Program-made: the position numbers and the translations under genes | In this document: piece by piece, positions 34,369-41,861 of the stretch | How positions within the stretch are numbered: the stretch's first letter is position 1 | Layout: each line of letters begins with the position of its first letter | Notes under the pieces: generated by a model | What the model saw: the letters and a program-made list of their open reading frames with translations, nothing else | Told to the model about the DNA's origin: nothing | Databases searched by the model: none | Source of the DNA: JACKNG01 sp040220855 | GTDB taxonomy: Bacteria > Pseudomonadota > Gammaproteobacteria > Ga0077536 | Length of the DNA stretch: 64,000 bases | Assembly (NCBI GenBank): GCA_040220855.1 | Contig: JAVJVZ010000020.1 | Coordinates: 1-64,000, forward strand | Direction of reading: 5' to 3'

Positions 34369-36456
34369 ATGAACGCGGAAACGGAGAAGCCGGCAGGCCC
34401 GGAAATGGAAGCAATCGCTCTCGACGGCGTCGCCAACTGGCGCCTCGCCCGCGATGCCGATGAGCTGCTCTGGCTCACTTTCGACTGTGCCGGCGCAAGC
34501 GCCAACACGCTTTCCTCGACCGTGCTCGGCGAACTCGCCACCGCACTCGATGCCGTGCACGCGGCGCGCGGGCGAGGCCTCGTCGTCACCTCGGCCAAGG
34601 TGAGCGGATTCGCCGCCGGCGCCGATATCGGCGAGTTCGACGACATGCGCGATGCCGACGAGACTGCGCGCCAGGTGATGGAAGTGCACGCGCTGTTCGA
34701 GCGCCTCGAACGGCTCGACATTCCGAGCGTGGCGCGCGTGCACGGTTTCTGCCTGGGTGGCGGACTCGAACTCGCGCTTGCCTGCCGGCACGTCGTCGCG
34801 GCCGCGGATGGCGGCACCCGGCTCGGCTTCCCCGAGGTCCTGCTCGGCATTCATCCGGGGTTCGGCGGTACGGTGCGCGCGGTGCGTTACTGCGGCGCGC
34901 TGGCTGCGCTCGACCTCATGCTCACCGGGCGCAGCATCGACGCGCGCCGCGCGCAGCGCCTCGGGCTCGTCGACCGCGCCGTGCCGATGCGTCATCTCGA
35001 TGCTGCCGCGCGGCACTTCGCCGGCAGCTGGCAGCCCGAGCGTGCCCCTGCCCGGCGGGCGCGCCTCGCCGGGCACCGTCTGGCCCGGCCGCTCGTCGCC
35101 GCGGCGATGCGTCGCGAGGTCGGCAAGCGCGCCAGCGAGCAGCACTATCCGGCGCCGTACGCGGTGATTCGCCTGTGGCGTGAGCATGCCGACGACGAGC
35201 GCGCGATGTTGCGCGCCGAAGCGCGTTCGATCGGCGCGCTGCTGACGACTCCGACCAGCCGCAACCTGGTGCGCCTGTTCAAGCTGCAGGAACGCCTCAA
35301 GGGTTTCGGCCGTGGTGACGCCGCTGCACCGCGGCGCGTGCACGTCGTCGGCGCCGGCACCATGGGCGGTGACATTGCCGCCTGGTGCGCGCTGCGCGGG
35401 ATGCAGGTGACCCTGCAGGACCGCGCGGCGGAGTACATGGGCGGCGCCTTCAAACGCGCGGCGAAGCTGTTCGACCGCCGCGTGCGCGACCGCGCCGAAC
35501 GGCTCGCCGTCGGCGACCGCCTGGTGATGGACCTGGCCGGCGACGGCATCGCGCGCGCCGACGTGATCGTCGAGGCCATCGTGGAGGACGCCGCTGCCAA
35601 GCGGCGGCTGTTCCGCGAACTCGAAGCGCGTGCGCGTCCCGATGCGATTCTCGCCACCAATACCTCGAGCATTCCGCTCGCCGACATCGCCGGCGCACTC
35701 GACGACCCGGCACGGCTGGTGGGCGTGCATTTCTTCAACCCTGTCGCGCGCATGCAGCTGGTCGAAGTGATCGGCGATGCCACGACCTCGGCGGCCACTC
35801 TCGCGCGAGCACAGACCTTCGTCACCGCCATCGACCGCCTGCCGCTGCCGACCGCGAGTGCCCCGGGCTTTCTCGTCAACCGGGTGCTCTCGCCGTACCT
35901 CCAGGAAGCGATGATCCTGCTCGACGAAGGCGTACCGGTCGGTGTCATCGACGCCACCGCGCGCGAATTCGGCATGGCCATGGGGCCGCTCGAGATGGCC
36001 GATACCGTCGGGCTCGACATCTGCCTGCACGTCGGTGAGATCCTGGCCGGCGCGTTCGGCGGGGACGTGCCAGCCGCGCTGCGGCGCAAGGTCGACGAGC
36101 GCCGGCTCGGCGTCAAGAGCGGTGCCGGCTTCTACGACTACGCGAAGGGCAAACCGGTGCGCAGGAAGAGCGGCGAGAACCCGCTGGCGGCCGCGGACGT
36201 GCGCGATCGCATGCTGCTGCGCCTGCTCAACGAAGCGGTTGCATGCCTGCGCGAAGGTGTTGTTGCCGATGCGGACCTGGTCGACGTCGGCATGGTCTTC
36301 GCGACCGGATTCGCGCCGTTCCGTGGCGGACCGCTCAACTACGCGCGTGATCGCGGCGTGTCCGAGGTCGTGGGGCGCCTGCGCCAGCTCGAGGCCAGCT
36401 GCGGAGAACGCTTCCATCCCGACGAGGGCTGGTCGCTGCTGGAGACGCCGAGATGA
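34369..36456 (+). CDS. Bifunctional enoyl-CoA hydratase/3-hydroxyacyl-CoA dehydrogenase (FadJ/FadB-like)
   Basis: The 695-residue protein has an N-terminal crotonase domain (about 30-220) with oxyanion-hole motifs AKVSGFAAGADIGEF and HGFCLGGGLELALACRH. The dehydrogenase Rossmann domain (about 320-505) has VHVVGAGTMGGDIAAWCALR and TNTSSIPLADIAGAL, then VGVHFFNPVARMQLVEVI with the catalytic His. The C-terminal dehydrogenase domain contains SAPGFLVNRVLSPYLQEAM. The ATG at 34369 has GGGAG 8 nt upstream. It catalyses hydration and oxidation of enoyl-CoA in beta-oxidation with the upstream thiolase. It overlaps the ABC ATPase gene by 4 nt. Confidence 0.93.
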   Translation: MNAETEKPAGPEMEAIALDGVANWRLARDADELLWLTFDCAGASANTLSSTVLGELATALDAVHAARGRGLVVTSAKVSGFAAGADIGEFDDMRDADETARQVMEVHALFERLERLDIPSVARVHGFCLGGGLELALACRHVVAAADGGTRLGFPEVLLGIHPGFGGTVRAVRYCGALAALDLMLTGRSIDARRAQRLGLVDRAVPMRHLDAAARHFAGSWQPERAPARRARLAGHRLARPLVAAAMRREVGKRASEQHYPAPYAVIRLWREHADDERAMLRAEARSIGALLTTPTSRNLVRLFKLQERLKGFGRGDAAAPRRVHVVGAGTMGGDIAAWCALRGMQVTLQDRAAEYMGGAFKRAAKLFDRRVRDRAERLAVGDRLVMDLAGDGIARADVIVEAIVEDAAAKRRLFRELEARARPDAILATNTSSIPLADIAGALDDPARLVGVHFFNPVARMQLVEVIGDATTSAATLARAQTFVTAIDRLPLPTASAPGFLVNRVLSPYLQEAMILLDEGVPVGVIDATAREFGMAMGPLEMADTVGLDICLHVGEILAGAFGGDVPAALRRKVDERRLGVKSGAGFYDYAKGKPVRRKSGENPLAAADVRDRMLLRLLNEAVACLREGVVADADLVDVGMVFATGFAPFRGGPLNYARDRGVSEVVGRLRQLEASCGERFHPDEGWSLLETPR

Positions 36457-38093
36457 CGGCACGACGTGGTGAGCCGCTGCTCGAGGTGCGCGACCTCGCG
36501 GTGCAGTTCGGGCGCGGTGACAAGCTGGTCCGCGCGGTCGATGGCGTCAGCTTCGATGTCGCCGCCGGCGAGACGGTGGTGCTGGTCGGTGAATCGGGCA
36601 GCGGCAAGTCGATCTCGGCGCTCGCCATCGCCCGCCTGCTGCCGCCCGTCGCGCGTGTCAGCGCAGGCTCCGTGAGACTTGCCGGCGAAGACCTGTTTCG
36701 CCTGCCGGAAGCGCGCATGCGCGACATCCGCGGTGCCGCCATCGGCATGATCTTCCAGGAACCGCAGTCGTCGCTCAACCCGGTGATGACCATCGGCGCG
36801 CAGATCGGCGAGACGCTCGTGCGCCACAAGGGACTGCGCGGTGCGGCGCTCCGGCAACGCATCGTCGAGCTGCTCGAGGCGGTCGGCATCGACGACGCCG
36901 CGCGCCGTTGCGACGAATATCCGCACCAGTTCTCCGGCGGCATGAAGCAACGCGTGATGACCGCCATTGCGCTCGCCGGCGATCCTAGGCTCCTCATCGC
37001 CGACGAGCCGACCACTGCGCTCGACGTCACCATCCAGGCCCAGGTACTCGATCTCATTCGCCGCATCCAGCGCGAGCGCGACATGGGCATCCTGTTCATT
37101 ACCCACGATCTGGCGGTGGCTTACCAGATCGCCGACCGCGTGGTGGTGATGAAGGAAGGACGTGTGGTCGAGGAGGGCGCACGCGACGATTTCTACCGCG
37201 CGCCCAGCCACCCGTATTCGCGCCAGCTCTTCGATGCGCTGCCGAGCTGGGACAAGCGCCTGCGCGAGGGTCACGCGCCGCGCCCCGGTGGCGGCGAGAC
37301 GGTGCTCTCGGTGCGCGATCTGAAAGTGTGGTTCCCGATCAGGAAGGGCGTGTTCCGGCGCACCGTCGGGCACGTCAAGGCGGTTGACGGCATCAGCCTC
37401 GATATCGAAGCCGGCCGTACACTGGCGGTGGTGGGCGAATCCGGGTCCGGCAAGACCACCATGGGCAAGGGTATCCTGCAGCTCATCGACGTGCACGCTG
37501 GCGAGGTCCGCTACAAGGGGGTCGAGCTCGGCACGCTCGACGCCGCGACCCTGCGACGTTACCGCGCGGAGCTGCAAATCGTCTTCCAGGATCCCTACTC
37601 GTCGATGAACCCGCGCATGATGGTCGGCGACATCATCAAGGAGGGAATGATCGCCCAGGGCATCGGTGCCAGCCGCGCCGAGCGTGATGCACGGGTCGCC
37701 GAGCTGCTCGAGCAGGTCGGACTCGAAGCGGCGCACGCCGCGCGCTATCCGCACGAGTTCTCCGGTGGTCAGCGCCAGCGCATCTGCATCGCCCGCGCGC
37801 TCGCGGTCGAGCCGCGGCTGATCGTCTGCGACGAACCGACCAGCGCACTCGACGTCTCGGTACAGGCGCAGATCCTCGAACTCCTGCGTGACCTGCAGGA
37901 CCGTCTCGGCCTGACGTATCTCTTCGTCACGCACAATATCGGCGTGGTGGCCTACCTCGCTCATCGCGTCGCGGTGCTGTACCGTGGCGAGCTGGTCGAG
38001 TACGGCGAGGTCGAACAGGTGCTGCACGCGCCGGCGCACGAGTACACGCGCCGCCTGCTCGCGGCGGTGCCGAGCATCGACAGCGCGGCCTGA
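36453..38093 (+). CDS. Fused double ABC ATPase (YejF/GsiA-type) of the peptide-type importer
   Basis: The 546-residue protein carries two complete nucleotide-binding domains in tandem. NBD1 has GESGSGKS (about 46-53), signature FSGGMKQRVM and Walker B LLIADEPTTALD. NBD2 has GESGSGKT (about 328-335), FSGGQRQRIC and LIVCDEPTSALD. The C-terminal Cys-rich segment of OppD-like singletons is reduced. A single polypeptide can therefore energise the two permeases encoded at 30602-32984, although two beta-oxidation genes lie between. The ATG overlaps the FadJ-like stop (ATGA). Confidence 0.94.
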   Translation: MTARRGEPLLEVRDLAVQFGRGDKLVRAVDGVSFDVAAGETVVLVGESGSGKSISALAIARLLPPVARVSAGSVRLAGEDLFRLPEARMRDIRGAAIGMIFQEPQSSLNPVMTIGAQIGETLVRHKGLRGAALRQRIVELLEAVGIDDAARRCDEYPHQFSGGMKQRVMTAIALAGDPRLLIADEPTTALDVTIQAQVLDLIRRIQRERDMGILFITHDLAVAYQIADRVVVMKEGRVVEEGARDDFYRAPSHPYSRQLFDALPSWDKRLREGHAPRPGGGETVLSVRDLKVWFPIRKGVFRRTVGHVKAVDGISLDIEAGRTLAVVGESGSGKTTMGKGILQLIDVHAGEVRYKGVELGTLDAATLRRYRAELQIVFQDPYSSMNPRMMVGDIIKEGMIAQGIGASRAERDARVAELLEQVGLEAAHAARYPHEFSGGQRQRICIARALAVEPRLIVCDEPTSALDVSVQAQILELLRDLQDRLGLTYLFVTHNIGVVAYLAHRVAVLYRGELVEYGEVEQVLHAPAHEYTRRLLAAVPSIDSAA

Positions 38094-38137
38094 ACGCGCG
38101 CGGCGTCGGCGCCGCGCCCGCGGCGTCGTTGAGCAAC

Positions 38138-39502
38138 ATGTCCAGAGCGAGCATCATCGGCGAGGATTTGCGTGCGATCGCGCGTATCGGCGCGCCGCTC
38201 ATCCTGACCAACCTGTGTTCCATCGGTGTCGCGGTCGCCGATACCCTGATGGCGGCCACGCTGGGGGCGACGCAGCTCGCCGCGGTTGCGGTCGGCGCCG
38301 GCGTATGGATTGCACTCTACCTGTTCGGGCTCGGCACCATCATGGCGCTGGGCCCCACCGTCGCGCAGCACTTCGGCGCCGGCCGCCATGCCGAGATTGG
38401 CAATGACACCGTGCAAGGCATCTGGCTCGCCCTGCTGGTCTCCGTCCCGATCGTGCTCGCGATGCGCACAGCCACGCCGTTGCTCGAGCGTATCGGCATC
38501 GACCCGGTCGTCATCGTGCTCGCCCAGGGCTACCTCGATGCGCTCAGCTTCGGCGTCGTCGGCGCTTATTGCTACCACGCGCTCAAGCAGATGAGCGAGG
38601 GTGTCGGGCGGACGGTGCCGATGATGGTCATCATGGCGCTCATTCTGCCGGTCAACGTGGCGTTGAACTTCTCGTTCATGTTCGGCCATCTCGGCAGCGC
38701 GCCGCTGGGCGCGGTCGGCTGCGGGCTCGGCAATGGCATCGCCTTCTGGCTCATGTTCATACTGCTCGCGCTCTACACACGGCGCTCGCCGCACTACCGA
38801 ACGTTCGGTCTCGGCACGGCGCCGGCGCGTCCCGAGGCGCGCGCGCTTCGGCGGCTGCTCGTGCTCGGCGTGCCGATTGGCACCTCGCTGTTCCTGCAGT
38901 CGGGATTGTTCACTACCGTGGCACTACTCATGGGTGCGCTCGGTACCGTCGCCGTCGCCGCCCACCAGGTGGTGCTCAACTACTCGGGGCTCGTCTTCAT
39001 GGTGCCGCTCGGCTTCGGCATGGCCTTGACGGTATGCGTCGGCCAGGCCGCCGGGCGCGGTGACTGGGCCGGCGCGAGACGGGTGGGGTACACCGGCGTC
39101 GCGCTGTGTGGGCTGCTGGCACTCGGCTTCGGCACGATCACCTGGTGCGCCGCGGATTTCATCGCCGGCACCTACGCTGACGATGCTGCGGTCGCGGGGC
39201 TCGCCGCGGCATTGTTCCGGATTGCCGCCTTCCTGCAGGTGGGCGACGGTGTGCAGGTCGCCGTCGCCTTCGCCCTGCGCGGCCTGAAGGACACGCGCGT
39301 GCCGCTCGTGATCAATGCCCTCAACTACTGGGGAATCGGCTTCGGTCTCGCCTGGCTGCTCGGCATGACGGCCGGTCTGGGCGCGCATGGCATCTGGGTC
39401 GGGCTCAGCGCAGCCTTGTGCACGGCCGGATTGTTCCTGCTGCTGCGTTTCCGCTGGCTGACGCACCGGCTCGGCGCCGCCCTCACGGCGCCGGCAGCAT
39501 GA
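38138..39502 (+). CDS. MATE-family cation-coupled efflux transporter (NorM-like)
   Basis: The 454-residue inner-membrane protein has about twelve hydrophobic segments in two six-helix repeats. Typical elements are LILTNLCSIGVAVADTLMAA, LGPTVAQHFGAGRHAEI, VPLGFGMALTVCVGQAAGRG and FALRGLKDTRVPLVIN. It should export cationic drugs or metabolites using Na+ or H+. A TTG nine bases earlier is an alternative start; neither has a clear SD. It follows the ABC ATPase by 44 nt and may be read through, but has no obvious functional link. Confidence 0.92.
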   Translation: MSRASIIGEDLRAIARIGAPLILTNLCSIGVAVADTLMAATLGATQLAAVAVGAGVWIALYLFGLGTIMALGPTVAQHFGAGRHAEIGNDTVQGIWLALLVSVPIVLAMRTATPLLERIGIDPVVIVLAQGYLDALSFGVVGAYCYHALKQMSEGVGRTVPMMVIMALILPVNVALNFSFMFGHLGSAPLGAVGCGLGNGIAFWLMFILLALYTRRSPHYRTFGLGTAPARPEARALRRLLVLGVPIGTSLFLQSGLFTTVALLMGALGTVAVAAHQVVLNYSGLVFMVPLGFGMALTVCVGQAAGRGDWAGARRVGYTGVALCGLLALGFGTITWCAADFIAGTYADDAAVAGLAAALFRIAAFLQVGDGVQVAVAFALRGLKDTRVPLVINALNYWGIGFGLAWLLGMTAGLGAHGIWVGLSAALCTAGLFLLLRFRWLTHRLGAALTAPAA

Positions 39503-39517
39503 GCGCCGGCCGCGCGG

Positions 39518-39934
39518 TCAGGGGGCCGACTCGGTGACGCGCACGAGACGCGTGTCGAAAGCGACCAGGTCACGCAATGGCGCGGCCGCTTCGATGACCT
39601 CGACATACGACCAGGCGACGTTCTCCAGCAGCTCGCCGTCGATGCTGGCGTCGAAGTAGGCAGTGTCACCTTTCAGCGGACAGTGGGTGGTGCGGGCGTT
39701 CTGCTGCAGGCTCGTCATGTCGACGTCCTCGCGCGGGAAGTAGAGGACCGGATCGTAGATGTCGTAGCCGACCTCCTTGACCCGGGTGGCGCGGCGAGTG
39801 CGCGCCAGCTCGCGGCCGGCGAGGGTCGCCACCACGAGGCGCTCGCACGGTGTGACGCGCATGAAGTGCCGTGGCTCGGCCGGGTTGTGAATGGCGTCGC
39901 GAACGAGCGTGACGTCGCTGGCGGTGCTGCTCAT
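39518..39934 (-). CDS. DUF427-domain protein
   Basis: The 138-residue protein matches the DUF427 beta-tent fold: VYFPREDV-like LYFPREDVDM, then TTHCPLKGDTAYFDASIDGE and ENVAWSYVEVIEAA. Its biochemical role is unknown. GAGGAG lies 8 nt upstream of the ATG, which fixes the start. It is convergent with the MATE gene (15-nt gap) and divergent from the nitroreductase across a 386-nt region. Confidence 0.88.
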   Translation of the reverse strand: MSSTASDVTLVRDAIHNPAEPRHFMRVTPCERLVVATLAGRELARTRRATRVKEVGYDIYDPVLYFPREDVDMTSLQQNARTTHCPLKGDTAYFDASIDGELLENVAWSYVEVIEAAAPLRDLVAFDTRLVRVTESAP

Positions 39935-40070
39935 GGGATTCTCCTCGGCCATCTGGCGTGGTGCGTGCGACCGACGAGCCCGGTCGCGTGATCGCATGGT
40001 GGACGCGCGACAGCGGCCACGCAAGCGGCCGGCCGGCGCAGCGGCGCGCCCGCGCCGGCATCGCAGCGCT

Positions 40071-40107
40071 CGCGAGTGGCGGTGCAGCGATCGCGAGTGG
40101 CGGTGCA
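40071..40107. repeat. Two-copy 16-nt direct repeat, 21-nt period
   Basis: CGCGAGTGGCGGTGCA occurs at 40071-40086 and again at 40092-40107. A 5-nt spacer (GCGAT) separates them. There are only two units and no function is evident. Confidence 0.6.
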
Positions 40108-40171
40108 TCGAGCGTGAGCATCAGCGTGAATCCGGCTTACTGCCGCTTTCCGTGTACGGGCAAATGCGGTT

Positions 40172-40201
40172 ACTGTCAGCGGACAGTGTCATTGTCCGCT
40201 G
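40172..40201. promoter_or_regulatory. Overlapping palindromes, candidate operator upstream of the nitroreductase
   Basis: CAGCGGACA (40177-40185) and TGTCCGCTG (40193-40201) form perfect 9-bp arms around a 7-nt centre. ACTGTC (40172-40177) and GACAGT (40182-40187) form a second palindrome that shares bases with the first, so the two hairpins would be mutually exclusive in RNA. The size and symmetry fit a dimeric repressor site. No cognate regulator gene is adjacent. Confidence 0.45.
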
Positions 40202-40320
40202 CGCGCTGAACAGGGGTACTCGAGCGAGCTGGCATGGGCGACGACCGCGGCGCGGTCGTGGCCCGTTCCCGCTTGCCGGGTCCCGGCGTCGCGTCAGCCA
40301 GTCTGCAGGGGGAGTTCCGC

Positions 40321-40974
40321 ATGTCTCGTCTCGATCTGTCCGTCGATGAGGTCCTCGCCACGACGCGCGCAGTGCGCAAGCGCCTGGATTTCGATCGGCC
40401 CGTGCCTTACGCGTTGATTCGCGAATGCCTCGAGCTCGCGGTGCAGTCGCCGACCGGTTCGGTCGGCCAGTTCTGGGAGTTCGTGCTGGTCGACGATCCG
40501 GAACAGCGCGCCGCGCTCGGCGACATCTACCGCCGCGCCTGGCCGGTCTACGCGGAAACGCCGACTTCCATCTACAACCTGCACCAGGGCGACGCGGAGA
40601 TGCAGCCGGTCGCCGAACGCGCGTCGCGCTCGGCGGAGTACCTCGCCGACAACATGGGCCGCGCGCCGTGGCTGCTGGTACCGGTCCTGCGTGGTCGCTA
40701 CGAGCGGCCCGATGCCGCATTGCTGGCCGGCTTGTATGGCTCCATCCTGCCAGCGGTGTGGAGCTTCATGCTGGCTGCGCGTGAGCGCGCGCTCGGTACC
40801 TGCTGGACTACCATCCATCTCATGTACGAGGAAGAGGCAGCCGACGTGCTTGGCATTCCCTACGCCGAGTACACGCAGGTCGCGCTGGTGCCGGTCGCCT
40901 ATACACGCGGGACCGACTTCAAGCCGGCCCCGCGCAAGGACCTCGACCAGTTCATCCATCGCAACCGCTGGTGA
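40321..40974 (+). CDS. Nitroreductase-family flavoprotein
   Basis: The 217-residue FMN-dependent oxidoreductase starts with VDEVLATTRAVRKRLDFDRP, where the Arg pair contacts FMN phosphate. AVQSPTGSVGQFWEFVLVDD (family Pro-Ser-x-x-N-x-Q region, here SPTGSVGQFWEF) and ERALGTCWTTIHLM follow. The family Asn and Gln positions diverge, as in actinobacterial-type nitroreductase subgroups. GGGGAG lies upstream of the ATG. It is convergent with the selenoprotein gene. The physiological substrate is unknown. Confidence 0.88.
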   Translation: MSRLDLSVDEVLATTRAVRKRLDFDRPVPYALIRECLELAVQSPTGSVGQFWEFVLVDDPEQRAALGDIYRRAWPVYAETPTSIYNLHQGDAEMQPVAERASRSAEYLADNMGRAPWLLVPVLRGRYERPDAALLAGLYGSILPAVWSFMLAARERALGTCWTTIHLMYEEEAADVLGIPYAEYTQVALVPVAYTRGTDFKPAPRKDLDQFIHRNRW

Positions 40975-41087
40975 GCCGCGCCCGATGACGGTGGGCGGGG
41001 CGTGCGCCAGGGGCGGCGGCGTGTCCCCGCTCGGTATGCCGCTGGTGAACCCGCCCGGAGGTCGTGCCTGCCGTCGCGGCCCGCCTG

Positions 41088-41636
41088 CTATTCCCGTCGC
41101 GGCACGCCCAGCGCAGCGAGCCGCGCCGCGATGTCGGCGCCGGCGCTGACCGGGCTGACCGCGTCGTCGATGTAGGCGATGTTGCCCTCGGCATCGATGT
41201 AGAAGGTCACGCGCGAAGCGAAGCCCAGCATCGACAGCACTCCGTAGGCTCTCGCCGTCGTCTTGTCCGGATCGGCCAGCACCGGGAAGTCGGCCTGGTT
41301 CTTCTCGGCGAAGGCGCGGTTGGTCGCGGCATCGTCGACGCTCGCCATGAAGTAGGCGACGTCGAAGCCGCGCAGCTGCTCACCGCTCTCACGGAGCGAC
41401 TTGCACTCGGCCGTTCAGCCGCCGGTGAATGCCTTGGGGAACCAGGCCAGCACGACCGTCCTGCCGCGGTAGTCGGCGAGGCGGTGGATCTCGCCATCGG
41501 AGCCCTCGAGCGCGAAGTCGGGCGCCGCGTCGCCGACGGCGAGATCCGCGGCGGCGGCGGCGGTGGCGCCGAGCGCGAGCACCGCGGCGAGGGTTGCGCG
41601 CGCGGCGCGTCGGAGGAAGTGAAGTCGGGGCGTCAT
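41088..41636 (-). CDS. Exported peroxiredoxin-like (AhpC/TSA/redoxin) selenoprotein, Sec at in-frame UGA
   Basis: One 549-nt frame is interrupted only by TGA at 41415-41417 (codon 74). Translated through, it reads WFPKAFTGG-U-TAECKSLRE, so the UGA is at the peroxidatic Cys of the redoxin F-x-P-x-x-x-T-x-G-C-T motif. A Cys follows four residues later (C78). The upstream part has a signal peptide (AATLAAVLALGATAAAAA-like, about residues 12-30) and VGDAAPDFALEGSDG. The downstream part has SVDDAATNRAFAEKNQADFP and VLADPDKTTARAYGV, full-length redoxin sequence with no decay. GGGAG lies 8 nt before the ATG. A SECIS-like hairpin follows the UGA. Total 182 residues. It is downstream of glutathione reductase on the same strand. 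The alternative is a C-to-A sequencing or real nonsense change (TGC to TGA). Confidence 0.87.
41382..41400 (-). promoter_or_regulatory. Bacterial SECIS-like stem-loop for UGA recoding
   Basis: On the minus strand GTCGCTC pairs with GAGCGGT (five Watson-Crick pairs plus two G-U pairs at the base) around the loop CGTGA. The loop has GU at positions 2-3, as SelB-binding bacterial SECIS loops do. The loop begins 21 nt after the UGA, inside the spacing range accepted for bSECIS elements. The hairpin is itself coding. Confidence 0.7.
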
Positions 41637-41861
41637 GTCGTCGTCTCCCTGCAATGGGCAGCGGGGTGGATCCCAACCGGGTACGTGCCGGCCCCCTTCT
41701 CGGACCACCGGCTTGGCGGTCCGTTCATTGCCTGGCGCGGGATGGAACTGCCGGCGCGGACCCTGTGACGCCGTCGCGCCGAGGATGGTCGTCGTGCGGG
41801 CGCCGGCGTCGGCATGCGGATCCGCTCGTCGTCGCTGCCAGGCCGGTGTCGCGTGGCCCGG

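Larger units (their letters stand above)
39935..40320. other. 386-nt divergent intergenic region with repeat and palindromes
   Basis: No convincing gene lies here. It contains a two-copy 16-nt direct repeat (40071-40107) and two overlapping palindromes (40172-40201) 120 nt ahead of the nitroreductase. It probably holds the promoters and operator for the divergent DUF427 and nitroreductase genes. Confidence 0.6.

Noticed and set aside
40071..40107. Possible CRISPR or tandem array
   Set aside because: There are only two 16-nt units with a 5-nt spacer, and no cas genes.
41415..41417. Reading the in-frame TGA as a pseudogene break in the redoxin gene
   Set aside because: The stop is exactly at the redox Cys position, both halves are intact and in the same frame, and a SECIS-like hairpin follows. 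Recoding explains all three.
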